A stretch of 64,000 nucleotides of DNA from Otis tarda (GCA_026413225.1 CM048553.1:133082190-133146189); one strand, 5' to 3'; counted from the first letter of the stretch, positions 13,801 to 28,800 are shown. Translations and numbers: made by a program. The notes: generated by a model from the sequence alone, not told the origin.

Positions 13801-16800
13801 CCCCACATGCTTTCTCTGGACTAGCTCTCCTTAATGCAACAGCATTGTCCAATATGGTTCCCTTTATAGAAACATCTTCTCCAGCATGTTCTTAAGCCTA
13901 AATGCTATCTTCATTTATACATATTAAAAGAAAAAAAAAAAAAAAAAAAAGAAAAAAAAACACAAACCACCCTCTTATAATGATTAGTATTATCCCAAGA
14001 TGTATCACCCTGCAACACAAACACTTCCAAGTGTTACAGTTAAGGATTATGGGGTTGCTAGTATTGCTCTCTCTTTTCTTAAATCGAAGTCTCAGCCCAC
14101 AGCATTTCAGACAGCTGACACATGTCTTAGCGAATGCAGCAGTTTTCTTCTCTCCTCCTCCCAATCCAATTATAAATTCAGACTAATTTTCTGAGAACTT
14201 GTAAGGGTGTAGATCCATGCTTCGGCATATTTTGCCGCTAGGCAAGCTGATACGACAGTAAGCCTCTTAACCCGTTCGTATCAGACAGAAGTCTCTGTAT
14301 TTGCACAGGTTCTCCACTCCCTTTTGAAGACATTTGCGAAATCCCTGACTTACAGCAGCTTTGTGTATCAAACAGTGGTCAAAGCAGTCATTTTGTCAGC
14401 TCCAGCAATAACAGGTGAAAAGCATTTCCAACCTAAGGGAAGAGTCCAGACCACAGGACGCAGTAGCCAGCACCCCAGAACCAGTGATCAGGTAGGGCTC
14501 TGCATTAACTTTGGAGAAGGCAGGCCAAACTCTGCAAATACAGAGGAACATTTCCAAGCAAGATTAACAGAGTCAAAACACTGTCAGGTAGATTTTAGAG
14601 GAATGTGTTTAGTTATTTGACTTCAGCCACTTACCTCAGTTATGCTGCCATTCTCTAGAAACTCTAATGTCTGGTAAGAGATTGAACCTGTGAAAAATGC
14701 TGGAGAAACAGTACTGAGCTGCAGCCAGCAGTTGGAAAAGATTAGGAAGAAAAGGCTGTAGAGCAGAATGGGATTGTTTTAAACAAAGGATGAGAAGCAG
14801 AAACCTTTCTAATTTCTCAAATCCACAGCTCCTTGCAGTCACATCATGTTCTTGGAAATTGCAGAGCTCTAGAAACATACTTTTTTGGTTGCATGGTTAA
14901 GCCACACTCCTGCTGAAGTGTGGCTCCTTTTTCAGTTATCCATGACAAAGATAAACGTTTTGCTTAATAACTCAACATGATGATGGCAACCACCAGGTTA
15001 ATACTCTCTCTTGATTAAAGTTTAATATTTAGACTGATGTTGTCAAGCAAGTGTAATTGCATAACACTTAAAGTTTGATTTTTCCAACACAAACAATTGC
15101 AAGTAGCAAGCTGTGTAGAAGTCCTATTAACATTTTTGCTCAAAACCACAACAGCTTATCTGAGAACATAGTGTGAAATGCCCATAAAACTGTAAAACCC
15201 TATCTAGCCCGCAGAAGTGCACTGGTACAATAAATAGGCAATCATATATGCCTAGAAATCTCTCAGGTCATAAGAGCATCCCTCTTCTCAGTTAGTCAAA
15301 TCACATCTTTAGATTGGTAATGCTTTTGCTACAAACTCTTCAGACAATCATCCTGCCCATGAGGTTCTTAAAAGGCGACAACAGACATCAAGCCAGTTAC
15401 ATTTATTATCTAAGCAGATGAGCCCATAACGAAGACAAGCCCGTATTATTCATCAACATTTCTCACCCACTACAGAATTTTGGTGAGCTTACCTAAACTT
15501 AAGAAAACAAGACCTAACATAGGAGTGCTGATGGCACACCAACAGATTGCTGGTCCAAAGTACTCTTGCTCACGGATGCAGCAGTTTGCTATTACTGAGT
15601 ATCTCTCATTTGAAAACACAGAATAAATTGTGTTGTTTTGTCTGCGGCATCAAATAAGATACATTACCTGTTCCTTTACAGTCTAGCATTTTACCAGTCA
15701 CTCATCTGACTGTGTAGTGCTTGAAGTGTCCCATTCCAGATGGAGTTTGGCTGCTACATGCCTGTACAGTCACACGGCATACCCAGCTAGGCAACACCAA
15801 TTCCTGCGGTGCTTCTAAACTGATTTGGAGCAATAGCTATCACACCAGCAAAGGGACTTTGAACCGCATTCTGCCAGGGCTGCAAATTGGTCAAACTTAA
15901 GACGTGGGGGTTGAATATTTCTTCACTGCTCTTAATCTCATTTAAGGGATAAGAGGGAGAATCTTGTAACTGTGCATGCAGTGAACCAAGAGCAAATCAC
16001 TAACAAACCAACTGCATTGACTGGCTTATTTCTAATATAATGCAGATAATGCATCTACCTTTATGACCACTGAATTTCCCATTATATTAATAAGTACTCT
16101 GAGATTTTATCCCATTGATATGTCCTTGAATGACTTTTAATGCTGCTTGAGCTCAGTAAATCCTGTTAAGAGACATTTGCTCCTACTCGAAGTCAGACTA
16201 GGACAGTAAATTAAATGAAACTATTAGCCTACAGAGATACTGCTGTCACACAAATCAACAGACAGTCATAAAACACTAATCACTCCAAAAGCAGAAGGCA
16301 GCAAAGGAAAGGGTCAAGAAAGTTTGTCCAGAGATTATTTCCCCACAAAGAAGGAAAGCTTTCAAGGACTTTCAGGTCCTACAACTTGAGTATGCCCCTC
16401 CCATCAGATCAGACTTTGGAGAGGAGACTACTTTTCTCCTCTGGGTGATACTAGAGTCAATCTATACTTGTTTTCTTACAACCTACACAGGTTCAGATCA
16501 GAAAAGTACTGATCTCTCAAGATTTCCAAGCAGTATTCATATATTTATGCATGATCTAGTTCTGTCCCAGTCTATTCCACACAAAGGTAAGTTTTCCTAA
16601 ACATCAGCATGCTTGGATAAGCTGATCTCCAGGATCCTCTCTTATATTACACAGCAAGATAAGTAGAGCAAATTAAACTGTTTATTTTACTGAAATATAT
16701 GAGAGTGGACAAAACTGGAAAGACATATGTAGATAAACACAAAGTCAGGCAGACATTTTTCCTGATTCTGGTACAGCCAATGTGGTAGAAACTACAAGGA

Positions 16801-19800
16801 GGAGGGACAAACTCCCATGAGTTTGAAGGATGTGTCTTGAAGGAAAGTGAGCTTCAGCCCTAGAAGTTGGCAGGGGTCGGGGGAGGCGGGGAGTGTAAGG
16901 AAAGAAGGTAAGGGGGTTTTGTTGGGGTTTTTTGTTTGGTTTTGTGCAGGTTTGGGTTGGGAGGGGATGGTGGGGGGCGAGTTGTGATTTTTTTTTTTTC
17001 CTTAAAGAAAGCACACCTCCACTGCTTTTGTGAGCAGCAGGTCCAGAACTGCACTGCAAATCAAGAGAAGTTCTGGGTGGATTTAGCATCAAAGCCTTGG
17101 AACAGGCAGACCACAGAGGTTTGGTTATTTTACTTGATGCTTGCTTTGTCCTCAACTTCTCCCTCCCCGAGAGCTTAAAAAGTCTTCTCAGCTCCTCTTG
17201 ACAACACACAGAGGCCTTCCTTTGACTTCTGTATTCCTCTTCCCATTAAATATTTTCACTTTCTCAAAACACGTGCCTGGAATAGGAAAGTACTTTTCAC
17301 TGGGGATGGGAGGGAAGTACGTTACTATGATTCATCAAGGTGAAGTTCGCTGTTGAATTGTAAACAAGAAACAGAAGCATATTAAAGACTTCATGTATCA
17401 GTGTGCTAGAACAGAATTAAAGCTGACTATAAATTTATTCCAGCAAAGCTCTCCCTTTTGCTGTTTACTCCAAAAACACTCCCTCAGCACTGCAGGAAGC
17501 ATTCAGCTGGTTGCTCTGCAGATTCCATTGACAGTCAATGTTGCTTTCCTTCTTACACAATCTCCAGAAATCTTTCACGCCGGAAAACCTGCTCAGTGAC
17601 AAGCCAGCAAGCCAACAAAAACCATTTGGCTTCAGAGCATTAATTCCACCAGTTTTCACCTGCTACTGTTTAGAAAGATGCAGAAACTAATTCTCCCTGC
17701 TCAACGCTGCTCTTGTCAACTACAGCACTCATGCACATCTGCAATCCACACAGAAAGATATCAAAGCAGGATGCCTCAAATACTCTTAAGGGGTGGCCTA
17801 AGTTTCCCACTTAAAGATTCAATGTCTGTGATTCACAGGAACAAATTACACACTGAACAGTGTGAACAACCTGCCGCTCAGAAGCTGGTGTTTTAAGCAA
17901 TGGGTGCATTAGGCAAAAGGCTCACCTGCCATCCCAGCCATGCTCTCACAGCACTAACTGCCACAGAACTCTTCCTCCTTCACAGGAAGCGCTCTGTACC
18001 ATCTAACCAACCCAACCAGCGGGCAGTTTGTGTGGCACTGAACATGGAAGCAGTGTCCTGCAACGCAGACAGCATCTCTTTGGCAGCTGTTACATGCCTG
18101 GTGACCTTCTGGGTTTTTTTTCCGGTCCCTTGATGGGAAATGCAACTAAACAAGCTTATACTGAACGACAGCTCTGGTTACTGCAACTGAGTCACAAAGG
18201 ATGCACTTGCAGTAGATATATTTCTCTGAACAAATTAACTGTTGGAGATAATGCAATCCAAAACTGAATTCTGCCACCCAACATTAAATACTCTGGGTTT
18301 CCTCCAAAAAAAGAAAAACCATAGTTGACTATTTACAAATTAGCATGAAGGGCAGGAAAGCAGGACTTGTTCATGTCGAGGAACAAGATCTTATTCAAAA
18401 AGAGACATTCAGCCACTGCATTTTACTTTTCAAAAAAAGTTTTTCATGACCACACTCGTTCTGCTGGGCTGAATAGAGGGCTAACATATTTTCCAGCAAG
18501 GCACTGAACCCAGAAAGCACCATTATTTAGTCTGATCTGCAGTCCTGGCAGAGCACCAAGATAAGTACACAAAACTTAAGTAGCAGTTCACAAGATACAG
18601 ACAGGTCTCACTGCTGTACCTCAGCATTTGTTAGAAATGTGTTAAGAAATGCAAATGTAATTCAGAAAAGGCTAGTATTTACAACTGATTCCTAGAAACA
18701 TTTACTTAAATGGTAGCAGTGACTGTTTATTCCTTCTCCACAGAGTCTTCAGATGAGGAGATTTAAAGTAGGTGTTCAGAACACACCTCTACTGCAGTTA
18801 AGGATTGATTTATTGAAGAAAACAAGAGTAAAGCTTTGAAGTCTTCCCCTCCTTCCAAATTACTGCACTTAGATCATATGACAGTAGTAGCCAGACAGAA
18901 GTGGCAGTAGAGGTTTTAGCAGTTAAGCTACATAAATTAAAGGCCAACCTCTATGGAGCACGGGATCCCCCACACACACATCCTTAACTTCAGCTTGAGG
19001 CCTGTGTCCCCAGCCTAAGCTTGGAGCTGAGGTCCCCACACAGCCTGGAAGAGGAGCTGGTGGGGAAGGCAGCGTGCAGGCGTCCACACATGGCCTGAGA
19101 CCTGGGAGAAGTAGGGAGCCAGACCCGTGCTATGCTCAGCCTTGCTCAGTAAGATGACCAGGGATGAGCAACTGCTTGGCAGGCAGCAGCACAACCCCAG
19201 CTTGCTATTTCAGACACATCACCTGTCCTTTTTCAGATGTCCAGACAGTTATCCCTTTGGGATCCTCTGCAGTAACTTCTGCTCCTTGCTCCTTCAAGTG
19301 ACTCCAGAGGTGCTGACAGACAACATGGCAATGTTTCAGAAACAGTAGGTGGATGCATCATAGGATGCACCCCTTGCTCCAGGGTTCATATGTTACCTAC
19401 TTGGGGCACTATAGCTGTGTAGCACCTGAAGAGTCTGCCTAGGCACTGGGCACAAAGGGCTGTCACAAGCCAGAGGAGAAACTCCCAGAGGACAAGAAGA
19501 TAAAACAAATACCTGCCACGCAGGCACTGGAGTGATCCTGGGAGAAGAGGAAGACAAGAACTCACTGCAGGTCTATCCTTTTACTCAAGATCAAATATCC
19601 TCTAAAAAAAAATTGGTTTGGAGCACAACACTGCAAGTGGTTTGTCGTAGAGATGAAACACACAGCATGAATGGTGCTTTTAAGAACCCACAGCTCCAAG
19701 CAAAGCATACTGCAGTAAAACAGCCTGTTTTCCTTCTGCCAAGACAGTGACATCTGGCAATAAGAAAGTAAATATTTAAATAAGGCTTCTTCCCCACCCT

Positions 19801-22800
19801 TGTGCACTAGGCTGGTACTACTTCTGATGCTCCTCATCCCTGAGCACGTCAGCTGCTCAGCAAGCCTGTTCAGGGACTACCTAGCACGGATTTGAGTGGT
19901 GCTATGGAAACAGCATGCAGCAGCGTGTGATCCACTCATGCGGACTGAAGCCAGTCTATGTTCAGGCATAAAACAAACCTTTGCAAACAGTAATCAAAGC
20001 ACCCAGAAGAGTCAGCAGGTTAGTTAAGAACAGCAGCGGATTTGGGGGCTTCTGCTCTGTTTTCAGCCTGCCTCTCAAGACTCCTCAGATGTAGGCAAAA
20101 CACTTTTGAGCTGTGCTGAAGAGATTTGTCTTCTACAGCAGAATACAGCAACTAGAGGACAAGAGGCACTCTAGCCAGTGTGAGATCCACCCCTTTCATA
20201 GCCCCAACTCTTATTTTGGGTTGGAAGTACAGGTTCCTACTTACAGGACAACTTCTTTTAAAGTTGCTTATAGGGAAGTCCTTGCACAGCTCCACACCCA
20301 GGAGCCTGTGTGAGGAAAAGCAGAGGATATATCAGCACCCTAGACTACTCTGCAGAGACTACAGGGGATCAGAGGACAAAAGCGTAGAGAAAGGGCTTTT
20401 TAAAAACACAACCCTTCCTGCCAGCGGCTGCAGATGCCCACTATTATAAGAGTATTCCCAGGGACTAGACTGCTGTAGAGCACTGCAATGAATGTCAGAC
20501 AGCAATGAACCAAGTGGAAGCATTGGGGGGGTTCTTTTGAATTCTGCTATCCAGATAAGTTAATCAAGACTTAATGCCATGATGTAATACATGTTTAGAC
20601 AGAGAACAGCCAAAGAGAGAGGGAGGAGTAGGATTGCTTTTTGCTCAACTTAGGACTCCTGCTAGAAGTTTAGTTAAAATACTTCAGAAAAAAGTAAACA
20701 TAGCAAAACAGACATGAGCAACATCCCAGATGCTCACAGCTGAAACACACAGTTTTGCCATGCTAGAAGAGCAGCTAAGACGCATTACTTACAAAGCTGC
20801 TTCTTCAACTTTTTCAAGGCTTTTCTCATGAACCATGATCACTGCCAAGCATGGGCTCTGATCCTACTGAAGCACAGGGGATACACCTGACTGAAAACAC
20901 CAGCTCCAGCCCAGGTGACATCCCCTCCCACATCCCTTCATCTGTATCTCTGGCTTAGGGGGCTCTGATGAAACTCCACTCCCCTCTAGCTGCTAGAGAA
21001 GGGAAAGCAAAATAGGAAGGAAGAAAAAAAAAAAAAAAAAAAACCCACACACCACACCAAAACCAACCTGCTTCCCTGCCACTGTTAGCCTCTCCCACCA
21101 ACCCCAGCAAGCTGCAGCTGCTCACCACCCTCTTTGTTACCCTCCGATACCATATCGCCACTGCTAGTAACAGGCCATAAGCTCTGAACTGAGTTTGCTA
21201 GGCCTCAGGACTAGAGGCTTGTCAGGCTTGCTCTGTCTGTACTTTTCTTGCTCTGCCTACAGCTTTTTTTTCCCTTGGTGTAGCTCAGAAAGTACAGGCA
21301 CAGGATGTGACAGTACAGGCACAGTATGATAAGTAATAAGGCACAGGGTTGACACTGGAGACCCCACAGCTATGAAAAACTCATCAGTCACCAATGGAGA
21401 TCCACAGCTGGACCAATTGTTTTAGAGGCAACAAAAAGAGAAAGAAATAGTACCTGACAAACATAAAAGATACTTTATATAATAGGTTTGGATGTAACGT
21501 GGAACTTACAGAGCAATGAAAGAAAGAGCAAAGGTGTAAAAAGCATGTTAGCAACTATAACAGAAAGATTCCAGTGTATCCTAGAATGAGGAAGAAGCAG
21601 CCAACAACATCATGCTCCTCCCAGCATAGGGAGAGTCACAATATGGACAACTTCCTCTAGCACCCCTGCCAGCACCAAAATGACACTACCAGCCTCAGAA
21701 GCCAGGGGAAGGATGAGAATGACACCAGGAAAAGGTGTAAAAAAACTAAGCGCATACAACGTGACCTTTATTATTACTAAGATTTCATCTGCATAAATAG
21801 TCTTTTTCTGTAATAAGATCTAAACTAATAATCATTCTTGAATTAGATCATTAAAATGTCAATGACACTAACAATAAATTCTTGGCTTTCTTTTTCTTAT
21901 ATATACACACACAAAGCATGCGTTCTCTTTGCCTGTGAAGTTTTTAAGCACAGCACACATTTGTTGTGCTGCTGATAGGCTACAGGCATGAGAGAGACAG
22001 TTCAGAAGTCTGTCACTCTGAACCATGTGTGGCACAGCACCTTTCGACAGCCCTCAGTTCTGCAGAAATTAATGGAGTATCGCAGGCTTGGCCAAGGCAG
22101 CGTACACACTTGCTGAAGCGCTCGACTGTCAGTGAGCATCCCAGGACGCTTCGTGCTTTGCTCTCACACTCTGCAACAGAGAAGTCAGCTTGTGAAACAG
22201 GAAAGCTGCCTCTTTCAGTGACAGCATTCACACCACAAAAGTAGCAGTGGTTTCTTGCTAGATAGCATCAATCCACCACCCTTTTCTGTGTGGGAGCACT
22301 TAATAGCACAATGAGCATTTTTCTGCACACCGGCATTTGCTGGCAGCCAGCACACTCTCCACTGCACTGACCCTCCCCAAAGGGCAACTGGCTGCAGAGT
22401 CATGCCGACAATTGTCACCACTTGTAGTTGCAATAGCAGAAAAATCTGTACAGCTGTCTACCCCTCTGCCAGGCATAAGTGTTTTCATAGCAGGGCAACC
22501 ATATTTAACATCAGTTACCCAAGCTCATGGTGTCATTCTGCCAAACTGCCAAAGCCAACACACAGCTACACATACAGAGGGACCTTGTCAGGCTGGAGAG
22601 GTGGGCACGTGCAAACCTCATGAAATTCAACCAGGCCAAGTGCAAGGTCCTGCACGTGGGTTGGGGCAATCCCAAGCACAAATACAAGCTGGGTGGAGAA
22701 CGGACTACAAGCAGCCCTGAGGAGGACTTGGGTGTGCTGGTGGACAAGAAGCTCAAAATGAGCCAGCAATGCAAGCTTGCAGCCCAGAAAGCCAACTGCA

Positions 22801-25800
22801 TCCTGGGCTGCATCAAAACAAACATGGCCAGCAGGTCAAGGGAGATGACTCTTTGCTCTGCCCTGGTGAGGCCCCATCTGGAGTTCCGCATCCAGCTTTG
22901 GAGCCCCCAACATAAGAAGGACACGGACTTGTTGGAGCCAGTCCAGAGGAGGGCCACAAAGATGATAAGAGGGCTGGAGCACCTCTCCTATGAGATCAGG
23001 CTGAGAGAGTTGGGGCTGTTCAGCCCAGAGAAGAGAAGGCTCTGAGGAGACCTTTTAGCAGCCTTTCAGTACTTAAAGGGGGCCTACAGGAAAGATGGGG
23101 AGAAACTCTTTAGCAGGGCCTGTTGTGACAGAACGAGAGGTAATGGCTTTAAAAGAGAGGGAGGTAGATTCAGATTGGATATAAGGAAAATATGTTTTAC
23201 GATGAAGGTGGTGGAACACTGGAACAGGTTGCCCAGAGAGGTGGTGGATGCCTTATTCCTGGAAACGTTCAATGCCAGGTTGGATGAAGCTCTGAGCAAC
23301 CTGATCTAGTCAGGGATGTCCCTGCTTCTTGCAGGGGGGTTGGACTAGATGACCTTTAAAGGTCCCTTCCAACCCAGACTGTTCTATGATTCTATGTTCC
23401 TTCAGCTCCCTTAACCAGGGGCAGAGAAGGATGAAGAGTTGCAAGAGGAAATGGCAAAAGTGACATTGAACCTTTAGGAGTGATCCACATTAGAAAGTTA
23501 TGGGCAGCTGGTCTTTTACCGCAGCCCTTTTCAAAAAGAGAAGGCTGGTGGTTGAAAGCCCATCCTCCAATAACAGGTTTTTGAGTGAAGGCTCCCAATC
23601 TCTCTGGCTAATACATACCCAAATATGTGGGCCTTTGAAGATGCTTGCTACCTTTGACAGGAGAGAAATCTGTCCTTCTAGAGTCTTAAATTGAAGCTGA
23701 CACAGAGTGACAGTTTTGGCTGAACAATAGTGTTTCAATTTAGTGCTTAATCTGGCTTAATGCTTGCTTTCCCTTTCAGTCACCCTTTGACATTTTTCTG
23801 CTTACTCACTGCAGGTTGTTAAAAGGACATGGGTAAACACCTCCTTTCCTCCATATAGCAAATCTCAAATCAGAAGTGCCCATATTATAAAGACTCCAGT
23901 GGAGGCAACAGTGGGGCCATCATTATCCTACCTGGAGGTGAGCTTCTCTTAAAAACATGAAAAATCCCACACCCATCAGATGTCTGCTGCACAGGGTTCA
24001 GCGACCTACACAATTGTTCTTTCCTATTAGACTAAGAATGGTGGTGTTTGTTTTTTTTTCTTTTGAAAGCTGGTCAAGAAAACATTGGCTTTCAAGAAGA
24101 CTCCCTGCACTGTATCTGCTGCCATGGAAACATCACTTTTTGAAGAGATACAGCCGATAGCCTCCCTTACCTGCAGTACCGTCCAGTACCCTCAAGAATC
24201 AGCAATCCACAAACAACTCACTGATTTTACATGGCAAATCTAGTCCCTTGACTTCACACAAGGCTTCTCTGTACTGGCTGAGGGGCCCCCTCCCCATGAA
24301 AACTGTCCAGACCCCTTCCTGTTTCAGAAGCAAAGGGTTGTGAAGGAAGAGGGCAAACGCATACCGAGCACGCCAACTTTTACAACACTCGGGGCAGCCA
24401 AAGCAGCTTTCAGGCTGCTTTTCACTCAGCAGGGTCAGTGCAAGACAGAAAGCATCAGAAGCCCCAACATCCGTTTCCCTTGCCACCCAGCTCCTCCCAG
24501 GACTACGCTGAGGTCTGGCTCATGAAGTAGAGACTGTTAGTCAAGCGCTACTGTATTTAGCAGCTGTAAAAGACAAGGAAAAGAAATGCATGTACAAGAC
24601 AGATAGAAGCAAGAAAATAACTACAAACAAAACTTCCAAGGCAGACTAGTGCAGCACATGGTTATTGCCAGCCCCTGCAGATGGAAGGGGCCATGCTCAG
24701 AAGTCTCCAGGCACAGCTGAAAGCAGCTCAGTAGCACTGGTGCCCAGGCCAGCTTTAGGAGAGGTGTTAACATATGCCAGCCAACTTCGGCCATAAAAAC
24801 CAGCTGTTCCCACTTTACCCACAAAGCACCCAGATCAAGCAGAGCAAGGCGCTCGCCCAGCCTGCTCCAGCGCAGTTACTAAACTGGAGCCAAGGCGCAG
24901 TGCTTTGTTTAGAACCAACAAGGTCAGACCAGGCCTCCAAGGTCTCCCATTGCTTAGATGGGCATTTGCAGGGGGAGAAAGGGGAACCTCACAGGCTGTT
25001 TCACAGGGCTTCAAAGTATGGGAAGCAGGAACAAACAAGAAATGCATCAATTTTATGTCATCAGGATTCTAAAAGCCCCAAGCAGCTACAGTTTGGCCTT
25101 GTTGAAGGATCAAAGGAAGCAGATCCTTAGCTAAGCTTTCCCTACCCCAAAAGGTCCGAGAGCTGGCTTTACTCTGGCTGAGTGAAGGATTTTCTTGCCT
25201 GCACATCACAGCGCTAGTTCACTAGTTACAGGGAACTGAGATAGAGGATCTGTGCACACCGAAGGCCACAGACTCTTTCCGCTGTTCGAGAGCCTCCTCC
25301 ACCTCCTCCTGAAGCGGGTGCAAGTATGAATAAAGAGTTCAAGTTACCCTTCAATGCCCAAGCACTGGAGAGAGCAGGAACAGCTGACACTGCTCCAGCC
25401 TCCGGCTGCCCACCCTGTGCTGGTGCGTGGGCGGCTGCTCGTGCATCAGCTGCTCCAGTGTCCCTCCAACACAGTGCACTGATCCCTGCATTTCAGTACC
25501 TCATTCACACACTGGCTGAGGCAGGAGGAGAGCAATGTCATTAAATAACTCACATAACGCCACCCTGTCAACCAGGGCCCTCAGCCTGAGTCAGAGCAAT
25601 GAGATTTTCCCCCCTCCTCCAGAGTTTTCCATACAAGAGAGGGGAAGACTTGCTGGTGTTCAAGGAGCCTACTGATGTAACTGTTCTGCTCTTTTTTACT
25701 CCTTTAAGTAACTGCTACAGATGCTCGGTTCAGTGAAATCATTCTTATTTTGCAGTTCTGACAACAGCTGCCCACTCCTATTTACTTATAAGTGTTTGAC

Positions 25801-28800
25801 TTCACAACTGCATACTACAAAAAAAAAAAAAATTCTTACCTATAGTACTGCAAGTACCTAGTGATAAAGAAAACAAATAAAGCAGTAGAAAAAGGTGCAG
25901 CTTTGTCCGTTAGGACAATGAGAGAAATCGTGTCCTACTGCCAGCAACAAGTTCCTTCTGCACAAAAGGAACAATAAATTCCATTTTATCAGCCCCAGAA
26001 ATGCAAGTCAAGGCTCTAGGAAAATAAAGACTTGCATACTCTCTCAAGAAATCACATGTAGTGTTTTGGGACTCCTAAGGCCCACAGAGCTAGAAGATTT
26101 TGAAAAACATCAGGTTACGTAAGTGAAGAGCTGCTGAAGCATAAGAGGAACCCCCTAAACACAACATCGGAGATGCAGTATTACCAGATAACTGTGCCAT
26201 GCTCCACGTCTTCAGGAAACTGCTCAGTGGCACGGTCTCCTCATTTAGAACACATCAGCACATTGCTTCTGCACTGTTGGGGCGGCTTCATCCTTGTTTT
26301 TCCAGTGGTGAGCCATACCTGCACTAACAGTAACAGCAGCAAGCCACAGAAAGACTCTTTTTGCAAGCAAAACCAGGTACACAATTTTTGAAGGAGGTGG
26401 GGGGGGGAAGTCAGAATTTTCGTGAAAACACAACTGCAGTTATTAGTCCATTCAGCAACTGAGCCCATACAGTGAGCCAACAGATTTTTGTTCGTGGCAA
26501 CTTAACACAAAGCAATAGAACGAGGGACTCCTCATCTCAGGAGAGTATTACCTCCATTTGCCTTGAGCCGACAGTACTGCCTTGGTGCTTGTAATCACAG
26601 AGCAAGAGACCCCAAGCTTTCCAGAGCAGCTGGAGTGCACTGAGCACCATGTAGCCAAGCAAAACATCCCTGCGCTGAAAACAGACAGTTCCAGTGAAAA
26701 ACTGCTCAATAGTTCTGATGCTGCCAATAGTAGGCTAGTAACAACTGTCTAAGGACTGCTGCCACATTTGACCGGTCAAGAGAAAGGGAAGACCTAAACA
26801 TGTTATAGACCTGGAGGATTAGCCTTGTCTAGTTTGGCTGCAGTCTTAACTGTAACCTAGATTTTCTCCCCACCTCCTAACTTTCACTAGCTGAGTAAAC
26901 TGTCATCATAACACAGAAAAGTGCAACTTCTGACTCACACTTTTAAACAAATTAATTTCCGGTTAGAGGCGGCAATCCAGGATGTTCAAGCCCAAGAGAT
27001 GGGACCTGGCAGCCTGGATTTTAGCCAAGTACGTGGCTTTGGTGAGTAATACCACGTCACCAAGTGCAATTTCCAATGCAAGCACTGCTGTCTGCCGGGA
27101 AGATGGGTCTTTGAGGGCTAGCTAGCAGAGTATTACAAACTATTATCTCAACAAGCACAAGTGTGTTGCCTATTCTAGACTATTTCCCCCCTGCATCAGG
27201 GGATCCTTTCAGGTCTTCACCTCACCTGAAAGGGAAAATAGCAAAATTGTCTCCAAAAAGAAGGCAGAGGAGCAAGGTGTTGCACCATGTTTACGTAACA
27301 CCAGAAACACTATTCTGACACACAGCCTGGGGTGTGGTACCTTCTTTATACAAAGAGGTATTTATACAAAAAATGAGCTCAATAGCAAAACAAGTCTCTA
27401 GAAAGTCTCAGCATTGTGACAAAGCTTTTGAAGAGATCCCAATATTTACTTCCGTTTCTCTTAGGAGTTGTCCAAGACCCTGTAGTTGCAATGAAGGTGT
27501 TTGCTTTTTAATAGGCTGTAAAGCTCAAACACAAAGAAACTAAGCTTGAAAGAACTTCTGTACAAATACTGAAAACTGTGTTAATGCTCCTGCAACTGGA
27601 ATTAAAATCCTGATCGAACAGCCAGTTGTGCTGTTTTCTGGCTGAATGGTTCTGTTTGTTAGTCCCCAAAAATAGGGTTTGGGGGTCTGTTTTCTTTTCA
27701 ATGTATATATACTGAAGATAGACACAAGATTTCAGAATGGCTGAAGGAACCTCCCTGAGGAGGTTCAGCCCCTCACCAGATTATCATCTACTCCAGTAAA
27801 GATAACTTGCTAATTGCACAAGCGCACTACAGCAGCCTCGAAATGCTTAAACCAGCACATGGACAGAACAAGGTTGGTGCCTGAACCAGAGCCCCTCTCA
27901 CCCGGCAGAGCAGAGAGCTTGACGGCACAGAGTCAGGGGTTACACTCCCAGCGCCCTGTGTGCCTCCAACACCACCACTTGCTGCCACATGTGAACACTT
28001 CCTACTGTCCTAAGCATGCTCAGTGGGAAAATGCTGAACAAAATCAGTCCAAGGGCGCAGACACCGAGCTGGGCCAAGCAGCCCTACCAGCTTACTCAAA
28101 GAAAGTAGCTTATTGACCCTGGCCTGCCTTACTTCGTCCGGTAAAACAGCTGGTGTGCAGTTCAGTACAGCACCACGTAAGAGATTCCAACGGGTACATG
28201 GATCACTGGGATATATATGGAATATACCTTTTATTGGAGAAGCTTTTAAAGCAAGAGATCCTGCTTTGCGCTCATTCGGGTTGGCCTCCATCAAGACACC
28301 AGTTAACCCTGGGCAGCAGTCCCAAGGTTGGGTTGGTTTTTTTTGTTGTTTTAAATAAACCACAAAGGAAAGCATCGCAACCGCAGCAGGTAGGACAAAA
28401 GTCCTCCCCAGGCAAAACGCACACGGGTGAGGCACCATCGCCTTCCAGAGCCACGCAGGCAACCCCCGGAGGTGCCACCCCCGCCACTGCCCGGCAGCCA
28501 CGGGGCAGCCGCCAAAATGCAGCTGCCAGCTGCTGAGCAGCCCCGGGATGGAGAGAATCGAGGGGGAATAAAGCCGACGATCAGCGCTGGTTAATCAAAA
28601 GTTTTACATTCGTAAGAAGGAAGCAGCGCTCTACTTTTACTCCTGGGTGAAAGCAGAAAGTTTATTCTCCCCGCTAACCCCGGGGGGGAGGCCGGGGGAG
28701 GGGGCAGTGCCCCGGGCTCCGCCGCCTGCCCCCCGGTTCCGCATTTTCGGAGCTGACGGCGCGACGGGAGGCGCAGCCTTGGACAGGCCGGGGCAGTCGG

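Noticed and set aside
22511-22957. 148-codon frame on the minus strand
   Set aside because: It is the antisense shadow of the CR1 reverse-transcriptase frame.
28010-28501. 163-codon minus-strand frame just downstream of the CpG island
   Set aside because: No family resemblance. It overlaps unrelated open frames on the plus strand (127 codons) and has no splice or start features tying it to TPD52.
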